DNA from: Woeseiaceae bacterium
GTDB lineage: Bacteria; Pseudomonadota; Gammaproteobacteria; Steroidobacterales; Woeseiaceae
Direction of reading: 5' to 3'
Length of the DNA stretch: 64,000 nt
Assembly (NCBI GenBank): GCA_013043165.1
Contig: JABDOQ010000104.1
Location: 99,181 to 163,180 of the forward strand
The notes below the pieces were generated by a model. The model saw only the letters and a program-made list of their open reading frames with translations. It did not search any database and had not been told where the DNA came from. The translations under genes and the position numbers were made by a program. Positions 34,970 to 44,186 of this stretch are shown piece by piece. The stretch's first letter is position 1. The number at the start of each line of letters is the position of its first letter.

Positions 34970-37188
34970 AAACACACGAATCAAGCGAACACGCCTGTTG
35001 TCACGAAGGACACGATGCCGCGGCGCCTGTAGCCAGCGGAGATTACGATCTCGTGCCCGCCGATTACAGTGGCACCGTTTATACCTGCCCAATGCACCCG
35101 CAGGTTCGCGACGTCCGAAACTCGGGTTGCCCCATTTGCGGCATGGCCCTGGAACCCGAGGGGATCGTGGCCGGCGAAGAAGATACGTCCGAACTGGACG
35201 ACATGACGCACAGATTCTGGGTCAGCGCCGCGTTGACCTTGCCTTTGTTTGTCTATGCGATGGGAGACCTGATTCCGGGGCAGCCGCTTAAGCATCTCGT
35301 GCCAGCTGATTGGGCAGCATGGATGCAATTTGCCTTCGCGGCTCCGGTGGTATTGTGGGGTGGCCGGCCGTTCTTCGTGCGCGGTGTGCAATCGATTCGA
35401 TCGATGAATCTCAACATGTTTACGCTGATCGCGCTCGGCGTCGGCGTTGCGTTCATCTATTCACTCGTGGCGACGGTCGCGCCCGGAATATTTCCCGACG
35501 CGTTTCGCAACGCGGCCGGCGAGGTCGCGGTTTATTACGAGGCCGCGGCCGTCATTACGACGCTGGTTTTGCTGGGGCAGGTACTGGAACTGCGCGCACG
35601 CAGCGAGACTTCCGGCGCCATTCGAGCGCTGCTCGAACTCGCGCCACCGACCGCAAATCGCCTTCGTGCGGACGGCAGTGAAGAAGAGGTATCCATTGAT
35701 GAACTGGCATCAGGTGATCGCATTCGCGTGAGGCCGGGAGAAAAAATTCCAGTCGACGGAACCGTTACTGAGGGCAGCAGCAACGTCGACGAGTCGATGA
35801 TCAGCGGCGAGCCCATTCCTGTCGAAAAACAAACGGGCGATACGGTTGTCGGCGGCACAGTCAACGGGGTCGGCGGATTCGTCATGGCGGCAACAAATGT
35901 CGGTGATGACACGCTGCTGTCACAGATCGTAAAGATGGTTGCGGAGGCGCAGCGCAGCCGCGCACCGATTCAGCGACTGGCTGATCGGGTCGCCGCGTGG
36001 TTCGTACCCACGGTCGTCACCGTGGCTGTCATAACATTTGTTGTCTGGGCGTGGCTCGGCCCGCAGCCGGCAATGGCGTATGCGATAGTCAACGCCGTAG
36101 CGGTACTCATAATCGCATGCCCGTGCGCGCTCGGCCTGGCAACACCGATGTCGATCATGGTCGGTACCGGCAGGGGCGCGCAGAACGGAATCCTGGTCAA
36201 GAACGCAGAGGCGCTGGAAACCCTGGAGAAAGTAGACACGATCGTGGTCGACAAAACGGGCACGCTGACCGCAGGCCGTCCTGAACTCGTAACGGTCGAT
36301 CCGCTCACGGGGTTCAGCGAGGAATCGTTGCTGTCGTTTGCTGCGGCAGTCGAAATCGCGAGCGAACATCCATTAGCGGCCGCGATCGTGGCCGGCGCGA
36401 ACCAGCAATCGTTGCCCCTGCAGGCGCAGCAAAACTTTAAGTCAATCACGGGGCAGGGTGCGCAGGCGACGGTGGCGGGCAAGGCGGTTGCAGTCGGCAA
36501 CGAGAAGCTGATGAAGTCGGTCGGTGCTGATGACCCGCAGCTCCCCCTGACGGCCGAGTCTTACCGGGAGGACGGGCAGACCGTGATGTTTGTTGCGGTG
36601 GACGGCAGGGCGGCGGGCCTTCTTGGTGTCGCGGATCCCATCAAGCCAACGACGCCGCAAGCGATCGTACAATTGCATCGTGCCGGCTTGCGCGTCGTGA
36701 TGCTTACGGGTGACAGCGCAGCAACCGCGAATGCGGTAGCCAGAAAGATCGGAATCGATGAGGTACAGGCCGACGTTTCACCGGAAGACAAGATTCGCAT
36801 CGTTCGCGAGCTACAGGCCAGGGGTTCGATCGTCGCCATGGCCGGGGACGGGATCAACGACGCTCCGGCGCTGGCTCAGGCCGACGTTGGAGTCGCCATG
36901 GGCACGGGTACCGATGTCGCAATGCAGAGTGCCGGAGTGACCCTTGTGCGTGGCGACCTGCTGGGAGTGGCCAAGGCGCGGGCACTGAGCCAGGCGACCA
37001 TGCGAAACATACGGCAAAACCTGTTTTTTGCTTTTGCCTACAACACGGCAGGTGTGCCGATAGCGGCCGGAATCCTGTATCCATTTTTCGGCCTGTTGCT
37101 GAGCCCCATGATTGCGGCCGCGGCAATGAGCCTGAGTTCGGTTTCGGTTATTGGCAACGCGCTGCGGCTGCGAAAAGCGACATTATGA
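34966..37188 (+). CDS. copA: Copper-translocating P1B-type ATPase with N-terminal heavy-metal-binding domain
   Basis: A 740-residue ATPase that pumps Cu(I) or Ag(I) out of the cytosol. Instead of HMA domains, it starts with a short Cys/His stretch (HACCHEGHD) and a heavy-metal-binding domain ([11 protein letters not shown] and [10 protein letters not shown], about residues 38-65). The membrane motif CPC (Cys385, Cys387), phosphorylation motif DKTGT (Asp429) and GDGINDAP near residue 627 mark class P1B. Membrane helix blocks and the HP motif ([10 protein letters not shown]) are intact. The gene overlaps cusA by 4 bases, completing a coupled cytosol-to-outside efflux operon. No CueR/CusRS regulator gene is in the window. 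Confidence 0.93.
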   Translation: MKTHESSEHACCHEGHDAAAPVASGDYDLVPADYSGTVYTCPMHPQVRDVRNSGCPICGMALEPEGIVAGEEDTSELDDMTHRFWVSAALTLPLFVYAMGDLIPGQPLKHLVPADWAAWMQFAFAAPVVLWGGRPFFVRGVQSIRSMNLNMFTLIALGVGVAFIYSLVATVAPGIFPDAFRNAAGEVAVYYEAAAVITTLVLLGQVLELRARSETSGAIRALLELAPPTANRLRADGSEEEVSIDELASGDRIRVRPGEKIPVDGTVTEGSSNVDESMISGEPIPVEKQTGDTVVGGTVNGVGGFVMAATNVGDDTLLSQIVKMVAEAQRSRAPIQRLADRVAAWFVPTVVTVAVITFVVWAWLGPQPAMAYAIVNAVAVLIIACPCALGLATPMSIMVGTGRGAQNGILVKNAEALETLEKVDTIVVDKTGTLTAGRPELVTVDPLTGFSEESLLSFAAAVEIASEHPLAAAIVAGANQQSLPLQAQQNFKSITGQGAQATVAGKAVAVGNEKLMKSVGADDPQLPLTAESYREDGQTVMFVAVDGRAAGLLGVADPIKPTTPQAIVQLHRAGLRVVMLTGDSAATANAVARKIGIDEVQADVSPEDKIRIVRELQARGSIVAMAGDGINDAPALAQADVGVAMGTGTDVAMQSAGVTLVRGDLLGVAKARALSQATMRNIRQNLFFAFAYNTAGVPIAAGILYPFFGLLLSPMIAAAAMSLSSVSVIGNALRLRKATL

Positions 37189-37194
37189 GAACCA

Positions 37195-37410
37195 TCACGC
37201 GTCGAGATCCGGTATCAGGTCGCTCTCGAGGTTTGCGATCATGTCTTTTAACAACAACTTGCGTTTCTTGAGGCGCCGTATACGCAGCTGATCGACCATG
37301 GGGTCTTCCTGCAAACGGTCAATCAGGTAATCGAGGTCCCTGTGACTGACACGCAGCTCGCGCAATCGCTCGAGCTGCTTAAACGATTCGGTGTCGATCT
37401 TGTCCGCCAT
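37195..37410 (-). CDS. DUF465 (YdcH-like) small helical protein
   Basis: A 71-residue, almost wholly helical and charged protein. The pattern LRELRVSHRDLDYLIDRLQE, then LRIRRLKKRKLLLKDMIANL matches DUF465, a family of small coiled-coil proteins of unknown function that is widespread in proteobacteria. It is separated from cysQ by 9 bases and is probably co-transcribed. It faces the copper operon, with only 6 bases between the stops. Confidence 0.82.
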   Translation of the reverse strand: MADKIDTESFKQLERLRELRVSHRDLDYLIDRLQEDPMVDQLRIRRLKKRKLLLKDMIANLESDLIPDLDA

Positions 37411-37419
37411 GGAGTGATG

Positions 37420-38223
37420 CTACTCGCTGTCAGGTAGCAGCGCCAACCAGTCCCTGTCAGACGCGCCAATGACGAAGAAATGCGGGTTCAGGATGTTGGC
37501 TTTCGCATTGTATGCCATTGATTTTCCGTCCAGCGTAACGACTTTTCCACCGGCTTGTTCGACGACCGCCTGGGCTGCGGCTGTGTCCCATTCCGAGGTT
37601 GGCCCCAGCCTCGGGTAAAGGTCGGCGCCCCCTTCGGCGACAATACAAAATTTCAGAGAGCTGCCCATCGGTACCATGTCGTGCGGCCCGAGCGCTGCCA
37701 GATAAGCATCAAGGCTCGCACCGCGGTGCGAGCGGCTGCCAACCACGCGAACGGGTTTACGGCTCCGGGCAGCTACCCGGATCAGCCGCGGAGCTTTGCC
37801 AGCGTCGCGCAGTTCTGCGCCGACGCCCTCGCAGCCGACATAGGTCCTGTTTTGCACGGGGACATGCACGACGCCGAATACCGGTCGCTTGTTGTCGACC
37901 AGTGCGACGTTGACCGTGAACTCGCCGTTTCGATTGACGAACTCCTTGGTGCCGTCCAGCGGATCAATCAGCCAGTAGCGATCCCATTGCCGGCGTTCCT
38001 CGAAATCCGGCAGGCCCGATTCTTCGGAGATAATTGGCAGGTCGGGTGTCAGGTGCCGGAGGCCGGCAACGATACGATGGTTCGATGCGAGATCCGCCTG
38101 GGTCAAAGGCGATTTATCAGCTTTGCTTTGCACCTCAAAATCGGTCGAGTAGACTTCGAGGATCGCACGGCCGGCATCCTCGGCCAGCGCGACGACGGGT
38201 TCGATGAACGATTCGAGGTCCAT
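37420..38223 (-). CDS. cysQ: 3'(2'),5'-bisphosphate nucleotidase
   Basis: A 267-residue inositol-monophosphatase-fold enzyme. It removes the 3'-phosphate of PAP (and PAPS), a by-product of sulfate activation. Motifs seen: KSPLTQADLASN (with the catalytic Thr/Asp), ISEESGLP, and the metal-binding DPLDGTKEFVNRNGEF. A late SEWDTAAAQAVVEQAGG block supplies the last Asp ligand. The full set of metal-binding acidic residues is intact. The start ATG at 38223 faces yrfG across a 38-base divergent gap. Confidence 0.94.
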   Translation of the reverse strand: MDLESFIEPVVALAEDAGRAILEVYSTDFEVQSKADKSPLTQADLASNHRIVAGLRHLTPDLPIISEESGLPDFEERRQWDRYWLIDPLDGTKEFVNRNGEFTVNVALVDNKRPVFGVVHVPVQNRTYVGCEGVGAELRDAGKAPRLIRVAARSRKPVRVVGSRSHRGASLDAYLAALGPHDMVPMGSSLKFCIVAEGGADLYPRLGPTSEWDTAAAQAVVEQAGGKVVTLDGKSMAYNAKANILNPHFFVIGASDRDWLALLPDSE

Positions 38224-38261
38224 GCACTAATCCTGCAAAATCCGGGGCGCGCAGTATAACA

Positions 38262-38927
38262 ATGAAAATCGATCCGAAAACCGCGTTGCAGCGTACCGAG
38301 ACCCTGATGCTCGATATGGATGGCACTCTGCTCGACCTCGCGTTCGACAACTACGTCTGGCGCGACCTGGTTCCGCGACGCTACGCGTCGGCGAATGGCA
38401 TGACGTTGAAGGCGGCACGCGAGCACCTGTTCAACCAGTACCGCAATGTGCAGGGCGATCTGGAATGGTATTGCCTGGATCACTGGTGCGAGCGGCTGGG
38501 TATCGATGTCATGCAATTACACCACGATGTCAATCATCGTATCGGGTATCTGCCAGGGGCCCTGGACTTTCTGCGGACCGTGCAGAAGCAGGAGACGCGC
38601 GTGTTGCTGGTGACCAATTCTCACCCCGACACGCTCGCGTTGAAAGACGCGGTTACCGGGCTCGGTGATTACTTTGACGGCGTGTTCAGTTCGCATAACT
38701 ATGGCCATGCGAAAGAGAGCCAGGCTTTCTGGCATGCACTGCAGGACGACGTTGGATTTGACATCGAGACGACGTTGTTTGTCGATGACAGCCAGCCGGT
38801 GCTGACAAGTGCGAAAGAGTACGGCGTCAGGATGCTCGTCACCGTGACCCGCCCGGACACGACACTGCCGTTGCAACACGGTTCGGAATTTCGAGGCGTC
38901 GAGACCGTGGCCGATATGCTGCCCTAG
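38262..38927 (+). CDS. yrfG: GMP/IMP nucleotidase YrfG (HAD family)
   Basis: A 221-residue HAD phosphatase with motif I DMDGT (nucleophile Asp18), motif II VTNSH, Lys in the YGHAKESQAFW region and motif IV VDDSQ. Length and the tail LQHGSEFRGVETVADMLP match YrfG, which hydrolyses GMP and IMP. It starts 38 bases from the divergent cysQ, an arrangement seen across gammaproteobacteria. Confidence 0.9.
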   Translation: MKIDPKTALQRTETLMLDMDGTLLDLAFDNYVWRDLVPRRYASANGMTLKAAREHLFNQYRNVQGDLEWYCLDHWCERLGIDVMQLHHDVNHRIGYLPGALDFLRTVQKQETRVLLVTNSHPDTLALKDAVTGLGDYFDGVFSSHNYGHAKESQAFWHALQDDVGFDIETTLFVDDSQPVLTSAKEYGVRMLVTVTRPDTTLPLQHGSEFRGVETVADMLP

Positions 38928-38950
38928 GAGGCCGCCTCCCCATAAAGGGG
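38928..38950. other. Two adjacent small hairpins after yrfG
   Basis: GGAGG(C)-C-(G)CCTCC lies at 38927-38939 and CCCC-ATAAA-GGGG at 38938-38950, between the converging yrfG and rhlB genes. Together they could act as a weak bidirectional end of transcription, but neither strand has a T tract. Confidence 0.35.
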
Positions 38951-39023
38951 ACAATGCCAGCGGCCGAGCGATAGCTGCGACCGCCAGGTCGCGCGCATGA
39001 TCGGCGGCTGCTGCAGCTTCCTG

Positions 39024-40331
39024 CTATTTCCTGGGTCGGCCGCGTTGCGCGCCACCCGACCTGCCCCTGCCGCCGCCTGGCCTGCCGCCGCCTGGCCTGC
39101 CGCCGCCCGGCCTGCCGCGTTTGCCCGAGGGTTTGCGTTTCCGTGGCTTCGGTTTGACCAGTTCGGGCAAATCGTCCGGATTATAGTTGGCCACCGGAAT
39201 CTTGTGGCCGATGTACTCCTCGATCGCCGGCAGCCCGATCGCGTAGGATTCGCAGCCCAGGCTGATGGCATCACCGGCTGCTCCGGCGCGCGCCGTGCGA
39301 CCTATTCGATGCACGTAATCCTCTGCTTCATTCGGCAGGTCGTAGTTTATGACGTACTGCACGTCCGGGACGTGCAGGCCGCGTGACGCAACGTCGGTAC
39401 CGATAAGAACAGCCAGTTCGCCACTTTGGAAATCCATGAGCATGCGCAGCCGTTTTTTCTGCGGTACGTCGCCCGAGATGGCCTTGGCATGGATGCCGTT
39501 GGCTTCGAGGTAGTCCTGAACACGCTCGGCCTCGCGCTTCATATTCACGAAAATCATGATGCGCCCCTGACCCATCTCCCGAATCAGCCCGACCAGCAGC
39601 GGCATCTTGTCTTCGTTGGATGGAAAAAAGATGGCCTGGCGAACGCGGTCGGCCGTGACCTTGTCCGGTTCGATGCGAATCAGCTCGGGCTCGTTCATGT
39701 GCTCATAAGCGAGCTCCATGACGCGCTGCGACAGCGTCGCCGAAAACAGCATATTCAGACGTTTGCCAGGGTCCGGCAGGCGCCGCAACAAATAACGGAT
39801 ATCCTTGATGAAGCCAAGGTCGAACATGCGATCGGCCTCATCGAGAATGGCAACCTCGACCTGGTCGAGTTTGAACACACCCTGCTTGAAGTAGTCGATA
39901 ATGCGTCCCGGCGTGCCGATAAGCAGATCAACACCGTCCTGGAGTATGTTGCGCTGCTTGTCATAATCCGTGCCGCCGAATGCCAGGCCGATTTTGAAAC
40001 CGGTATGCTTGCCCAAAACCTCGGCATCGTTCGCGATCTGGACGGCAAGCTCACGTGTTGGTGCCAGTGCGAACAGCCGGGGCTGACGTTTCTCGCCTGA
40101 ATCGGATCGTGTGTTGATGAGGCGCTGATAGGCCGCTATCAGGAACGCGGCCGTTTTGCCCGTGCCCGTCTGCGCCTGTCCGGCAACGTCGTGGCCTTCC
40201 AGGGCAATGGGCAGGGTGCTGGCCTGGATTGGCGTGCAGAACTCGAAGCCCGCGTCACGAATACCGGCCCGAATGCTTTCATCAAGCGGCAGGGAGTCGA
40301 ATCTGAGTTCGCTCAGGTGGTTTTCAGACAT
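39024..40331 (-). CDS. rhlB: ATP-dependent RNA helicase RhlB (DEAD box)
   Basis: A 435-residue DEAD-box helicase. Motifs seen: Q motif near FEFCTPIQAS, Walker A AQTGTGKT (53-60), PTRELAVQ, TPGR, DEAD near residue 160, SAT, and HRIGRTARAG. RhlB is the RNA-unwinding subunit of the RNase E degradosome and also aids ribosome assembly. The C-terminal tail (about 385-435) is basic and Gly/Arg/Pro-rich and carries three GRPGG repeats, likely for RNA binding. It diverges from trxA-rho, a classic gammaproteobacterial arrangement. Confidence 0.95.
   Translation of the reverse strand: MSENHLSELRFDSLPLDESIRAGIRDAGFEFCTPIQASTLPIALEGHDVAGQAQTGTGKTAAFLIAAYQRLINTRSDSGEKRQPRLFALAPTRELAVQIANDAEVLGKHTGFKIGLAFGGTDYDKQRNILQDGVDLLIGTPGRIIDYFKQGVFKLDQVEVAILDEADRMFDLGFIKDIRYLLRRLPDPGKRLNMLFSATLSQRVMELAYEHMNEPELIRIEPDKVTADRVRQAIFFPSNEDKMPLLVGLIREMGQGRIMIFVNMKREAERVQDYLEANGIHAKAISGDVPQKKRLRMLMDFQSGELAVLIGTDVASRGLHVPDVQYVINYDLPNEAEDYVHRIGRTARAGAAGDAISLGCESYAIGLPAIEEYIGHKIPVANYNPDDLPELVKPKPRKRKPSGKRGRPGGGRPGGGRPGGGRGRSGGAQRGRPRK
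39066..39110 (-). repeat. Three 15-bp tandem repeats inside rhlB
   Basis: Three copies of a CCTGCCGCCGCCTGG unit (one base differs in the third) encode the GGRPG repeat of the RhlB tail. A repeat of this kind can change copy number by slippage in units of five residues without breaking the frame. Confidence 0.75.
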
Positions 40332-40614
40332 AGAAATGAGACCAGAAAATATGCGTCAAAAGCTTGCAAAATGGCTCGCGAAGCGTTCAAATTAGGCCTA
40401 ATTCGACGCGACAACCGTCGCACTCGCCAATTTCGCTTCCCTTAATTATCCAGAAAGAAGCCGGAAACAGCCGGAATTAGCCGGTAATAAAGCTGCGACA
40501 TAGTGCCTGATAGTTAAGGCAGCGTCATCCATTTTTGCAATGTTCGTTCGTCAGAAGACCCGACAACGGGCAAAACCACAATCAACTATCACTTTCATTG
40601 GGAGGAAGTAGCCG
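40332..40614. other. 283-base divergent region between rhlB and trxA
   Basis: No gene was found here. The stretch contains the phased AGCCGG repeats at 40459-40488, and should hold the promoters of both rhlB and trxA. I could not pick a convincing -35/-10 pair. The start GTG of trxA has GGGAGGAAG upstream as ribosome-binding site. Confidence 0.5.
40459..40488 (+). repeat. Three 10-bp direct repeats of an AGCCGG core
   Basis: AGCCGGAAAC, AGCCGGAATT and AGCCGGTAAT follow one another directly with a period of 10 bases, about one helical turn, so all three cores face the same side of the DNA. Such phased repeats suit binding of a cooperative protein. They lie in the divergent rhlB / trxA control region. 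Confidence 0.6.
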
Positions 40615-40941
40615 GTGAGCGACAATATTGTGCACACATCGGACGGCACATTTGAGGCCGACGTATTACAAAACGAGAAAGCAGTTCTGCTCGATTTCTG
40701 GGCGGAATGGTGCGGTCCATGCAAGATGATCGCGCCATTGCTCGAAGAGGTCGCCGTATCGCATGCAGACAAACTTGCGGTCGTGAAGCTGAATGTTGAC
40801 GAAAATCCGAACACGGCCCAGAAGTTCGGCATCCGCAGCATTCCGACGCTGATCTTGTTCAAGGACGGCGCCGTGCAGGCGCAAAAAATGGGTGCGATGC
40901 CTAAATCGCAACTGGAAGAATTTCTGGACACTAATCTGTGA
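40615..40941 (+). CDS. trxA: Thioredoxin 1
   Basis: A 108-residue cytosolic thioredoxin with the active site WCGPC (Cys33, Cys36) and the conserved cis-Pro in RSIPTLILF. It reduces protein disulfides, including those of ribonucleotide reductase and PAPS reductase. The start is GTG at 40615 with a strong purine-rich ribosome-binding site. The stop overlaps the rho start by 4 bases. Confidence 0.97.
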   Translation: MSDNIVHTSDGTFEADVLQNEKAVLLDFWAEWCGPCKMIAPLLEEVAVSHADKLAVVKLNVDENPNTAQKFGIRSIPTLILFKDGAVQAQKMGAMPKSQLEEFLDTNL

Positions 40942-42371
40942 GAGGGTACTTGGGTACTTCAACTAAAAATCGCCCGAATAAGTCGGGCAACAAGAGCAAG
41001 GGCAATCCGAATCGGCGCCGGCGCCGGCGGCCGCAACATACCGAATATCCGGATGACGAAGAGGGCAGTCTCGACGTAATCACGCCGGAGCAGCTCGAGC
41101 AAAGCAAGAACATCATGAACCTGTCGGAACTGAAGACTCGTCCGGCAGCGGCGCTCGTCGAGCTCGGTGTGTCACTGGGTGTCGAAAATCTCGCGCGCTC
41201 GCGCAAGCAGGACATGATTTTTTCGATCCTCAAGGCGCATGCCAGTAAGGGCGAGGATATCTACGGTGATGGCGTGCTCGAGATACTGCAGGATGGCTTT
41301 GGTTTCCTGCGTTCGTCGGACAGTTCCTACCTCGCGGGCCCTGACGATATCTATGTGAGTCCCAGCCAGATTCGCCGTTTTAACCTCCGCACCGGCGACC
41401 TGGTTTCAGGCCTGATCCGTCCGCCGAAGGAAGGCGAACGCTATTTTGCGCTGCTAAAGGTTGGCCAGATCAATCATGACGCGCCGGAGAATGCACGCAA
41501 CAAGGTTCTGTTTGAGAACCTTACGCCACTGTTTCCGACTCAGCGCCTGAAGCTCGAGCAGGGCAACGGCAGCACCGAAGACCTGACAGCGCGCATCATC
41601 GACATGGTTGCGCCGATTGGCAAGGGCCAGCGCGGCCTGATCGTCTCGCCGCCGAAAGCCGGCAAGACGATGCTGCTGCAGAATATTGCTTCGGCCATCT
41701 GTGCGAATACGCCCGAAGTCGATCTTATCGTCCTGCTCATTGACGAGCGTCCCGAAGAGGTCACCGAGATGGAGCGCACTGTTCGTGGTGAGGTGGTTTC
41801 GTCTACGTTTGACGAGCCGGCCAGCCGCCACGTCCAGGTCGCCGAGATGGTCATCGAAAAAGCGAAGCGTCTCGTTGAGCATAAGCGCGATGTCGTTATC
41901 CTGCTTGACTCGATCACGCGCCTCGCGCGCGCCTACAACACCGTTGTGCCGTCGTCGGGCAAGGTCCTGACCGGCGGCGTGGATGCCAATGCCCTGCATC
42001 GTCCGAAACGTTTTTTCGGTGCGGCACGAAACATCGAGGAAGGTGGCAGCCTGACTATCCTGGCGACAGCCCTGGTCGACACGGGGTCCAAGATGGACGA
42101 AGTGATTTACGAGGAATTCAAGGGCACGGGTAATATGGAAATTCACCTGGATCGTCGTATATCCGAAAAGCGTGTGTTCCCGGCGATCAATATCAATCGC
42201 TCCGGCACGCGCAAGGAGGAGTACCTGACGGATCCTGATGAGTTGCAGAAGATGTGGATCCTGAGAAAAGTCCTGCATCCGATGGACGAACTCGCGGCGG
42301 TCGAATTCCTGCTCAACAAGTTGCAGGACACGAAGACCAACGCGAAATTCTTCGAGGCCATGAAGCGATAG
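40938..42371 (+). CDS. rho: Transcription termination factor Rho with an N-terminal extension
   Basis: A Rho homologue with intact domains: RNA-binding N-domain ([20 protein letters not shown]), Walker [13 protein letters not shown]-loop/R-loop regions and an almost unchanged C-terminus. The E. coli protein begins at a sequence equal to the [10 protein letters not shown] here (ATG 41115). This gene reads through from GTG 40938, adding 59 residues with a basic stretch ([10 protein letters not shown]) followed by an acidic one (DDEEGSLD). GTG at 40938 overlaps trxA (GTGA), which supports the longer form; no good ribosome-binding site precedes 41115. Rho ends untranslated transcripts. Confidence 0.94.
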   Translation: MRGYLGTSTKNRPNKSGNKSKGNPNRRRRRRPQHTEYPDDEEGSLDVITPEQLEQSKNIMNLSELKTRPAAALVELGVSLGVENLARSRKQDMIFSILKAHASKGEDIYGDGVLEILQDGFGFLRSSDSSYLAGPDDIYVSPSQIRRFNLRTGDLVSGLIRPPKEGERYFALLKVGQINHDAPENARNKVLFENLTPLFPTQRLKLEQGNGSTEDLTARIIDMVAPIGKGQRGLIVSPPKAGKTMLLQNIASAICANTPEVDLIVLLIDERPEEVTEMERTVRGEVVSSTFDEPASRHVQVAEMVIEKAKRLVEHKRDVVILLDSITRLARAYNTVVPSSGKVLTGGVDANALHRPKRFFGAARNIEEGGSLTILATALVDTGSKMDEVIYEEFKGTGNMEIHLDRRISEKRVFPAININRSGTRKEEYLTDPDELQKMWILRKVLHPMDELAAVEFLLNKLQDTKTNAKFFEAMKR

Positions 42372-42398
42372 CCGTGCTTCGCCGCTAACTCATTGATA

Positions 42399-42425
42399 AT
42401 ACGGGGCCAAATGGCCCCGTATTTC
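42399..42425 (+). terminator. Rho-independent terminator of the trxA-rho operon
   Basis: An 11-bp stem ATACGGGGCCA / TGGCCCCGTAT with a two-base loop (in practice a four-base loop) is followed by TTTCGTT. It lies 28 bases after the rho stop. Confidence 0.88.
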
Positions 42426-42476
42426 GTTATCCTTAGGCCTGCTTCGCCCCCGCGCCGGGCATTCCAGCGTACAATT

Positions 42477-42491
42477 GTCGGATCGTCCGAC
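42477..42491. promoter_or_regulatory. Perfect inverted repeat upstream of an ECF sigma gene
   Basis: GTCGGA-TCG-TCCGAC lies 53 bases before the sigma factor start at 42544. A 6-bp perfect palindrome with a 3-base centre could be an operator, but no regulator is assigned. Confidence 0.35.
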
Positions 42492-42543
42492 CGATTATTG
42501 CGGCAGTGACCGTCTGATGATCGAGTACCCGGAGTGATTCGAT

Positions 42544-43164
42544 ATGGCGGTCTATTTCCAGGACAAAACGCTTGTAAAGCAGCTGCTTAGTGGCGATGCG
42601 CGGGCTTTTGACCGGTTTTTCGACGAAAACTTCGCACGGCTGTATCGTTTTGCGCTGACGCGCCTGTCGGACGATCCCGATGCTGCCCGCGAAGTCGCCC
42701 AGCTCACGCTCACGCGTGCCGTGCGAAAGCTGCACACCTACCGCGCGGAATCCGCGCTGTTCACGTGGCTGTGTGCGATATGCCGCAACGAGACCAGCGA
42801 CTGGCTCGCCAGGCAGGGTCGCTATCGCGAGCACATCGTCCTGACCGAAGATTTTGCGGAGATTCAGGCCGCCGTCGATTCTTTCCAGTCTCCTGAGCAA
42901 ATGAGTCCGGACCGACACTATCGTCGCGTCGAGCTGCTGCGCCTGATACAGGTCGCGCTGGACAAATTGCCGGCACGCTATGGCGATGTTCTCGAGTGGA
43001 AGTACATCGAAGGACATTCCATAAAGGAAATATCCGCGCGGCTGGAGATCGGCCCGGAAGCAACCCAGTCCTTGCTGGCTCGGGCCAAACGGGCGTTTGC
43101 CGATGTTTATTCGTCGCTGACAGAAGGAATCGAACTGAACGAGAGCGAGTTGGTGCAATCATGA
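42544..43164 (+). CDS. ECF-type RNA polymerase sigma factor of a TonB-signalling set
   Basis: A 206-residue sigma factor with region 2 (RFFDENFARLYRFALTRLSD and ALFTWLCAICRNETSDWLAR) and region 4 (LPARYGDVLEWKYIEGHSIK, then EISARLEIGPEATQSLLARA). The next genes encode a FecR-like regulator and a TonB receptor, so it is probably activated when the receptor binds its ligand. GGAG precedes the ATG at 42544. The stop overlaps the next start (ATGA). Confidence 0.9.
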   Translation: MAVYFQDKTLVKQLLSGDARAFDRFFDENFARLYRFALTRLSDDPDAAREVAQLTLTRAVRKLHTYRAESALFTWLCAICRNETSDWLARQGRYREHIVLTEDFAEIQAAVDSFQSPEQMSPDRHYRRVELLRLIQVALDKLPARYGDVLEWKYIEGHSIKEISARLEIGPEATQSLLARAKRAFADVYSSLTEGIELNESELVQS

Positions 43165-44177
43165 GTGACTTCGAACACAGCACAGGCGTTACATCGGACG
43201 ATGCGCTGGAGCAATTGCTGAAGCGCGCGACGCCACGGCCGATGCCGTCATCGTCGGACGAGGCAACCGTGCGACAAGCCGTGCGCGCCGAGTGGCAAAA
43301 CGTCAGCAACCGGCACAAATCGCGCCGCCGCATGATGTCGTTTGCAATTGCGGCAACCGTGCTGATCAGCGTGTTTGCCGTACTCAGCGTATTTCGCCTG
43401 TCGGGCGTCGATGCCGTGCAGGTGGCGTCGATAGAAAAGAGCTTCGGGTCTATCTACCTGCTCGGTGAATCATCGGAGCTGCGCGAGACGCGGGACCTGG
43501 CGAATGTTCTCTCGGGGCAAACGATTGTGACAGGAAGCCAGGCGGGCATCGGCCTGGCCTGGCTCAACGGCGGCTCGATGCGCATGGATGAGAATACGCG
43601 AGTCGAATTCGTGAATGATGCAACCGTTTATCTGAAATCCGGCCGCATTTACTTTGACTCGAGTCCGCCGGCATTGATCGCGGGCATTACGACTGGCGGA
43701 ATGGCGGAATTCGTCGTTCATACTGATCTCGGCAAGGTCGCGCACATTGGCACACAGTTCATGACCGGCGTGGATGCGGGGACACTGACCGTCAGTGTCC
43801 GGGAAGGCCAGGTAGGCGTGGAGGGCCAGTATCACAGCCAGATAGCTTCTTCGGGTGAACAGCTGACGTTGTCCGGGCGGCAGCGGCCGGCCGTACTGAG
43901 CATCAGTCGCTCGGGAGAAAGCTGGGAATGGGTGAGCCGGACTTCGCCGCCGGCGAACGTCGACGGCAAAACGCTGCATGAGTTCCTGCTTTGGGCGTGC
44001 CGGGAGCTCGGCCTCGAGATTCAATGGGAAGGCCAGGCCGAGCAGGTTGCGCGCGGCGCGATTCTGAGGGGACGCATTGACACGGAGCCAGCCGAAGCGT
44101 TACGCCAACGGATGGCTACTGCGGCGCTGGCATGGCACATCGATCAAGGAGTGATCTACATCGGTGAGAATCAGTAA
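43161..44177 (+). CDS. FecR-family anti-sigma/sensor protein
   Basis: A 338-residue inner-membrane protein. A cytoplasmic N-terminus of about 55 residues binds the sigma factor, a transmembrane helix follows (MMSFAIAATVLISVFAVLSV), then the periplasmic FecR domain (SGQTIVTGSQAGIGLAWLNG, then VHTDLGKVAHIGTQFMT). The final 70 residues (KTLHEFLLWACRELGLEIQW, then AEALRQRMATAALAWHIDQ) resemble the STN-like domain at the C-terminus of FecR/PupR proteins. It passes the receptor signal to the sigma factor. I chose the ATG at 43161 because it overlaps the sigma stop; the longer upstream frame is a shadow. Confidence 0.87.
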   Translation: MSDFEHSTGVTSDDALEQLLKRATPRPMPSSSDEATVRQAVRAEWQNVSNRHKSRRRMMSFAIAATVLISVFAVLSVFRLSGVDAVQVASIEKSFGSIYLLGESSELRETRDLANVLSGQTIVTGSQAGIGLAWLNGGSMRMDENTRVEFVNDATVYLKSGRIYFDSSPPALIAGITTGGMAEFVVHTDLGKVAHIGTQFMTGVDAGTLTVSVREGQVGVEGQYHSQIASSGEQLTLSGRQRPAVLSISRSGESWEWVSRTSPPANVDGKTLHEFLLWACRELGLEIQWEGQAEQVARGAILRGRIDTEPAEALRQRMATAALAWHIDQGVIYIGENQ

Positions 44178-44186
44178 CAACAGAAC

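Noticed and set aside
38938..38950. CCCCATAAAGGGGACA near rhlB as a second copy of the palindrome at 2039
   Set aside because: Only the GGGGACA part is shared; arm sequence and length differ, so I do not treat it as the same element.
42996..43160. N-terminal extension of the FecR-like frame into the sigma gene
   Set aside because: The ATG at 43161 overlaps the sigma stop (ATGA) and gives the expected N-terminus; the upstream part is a shadow of the sigma gene.
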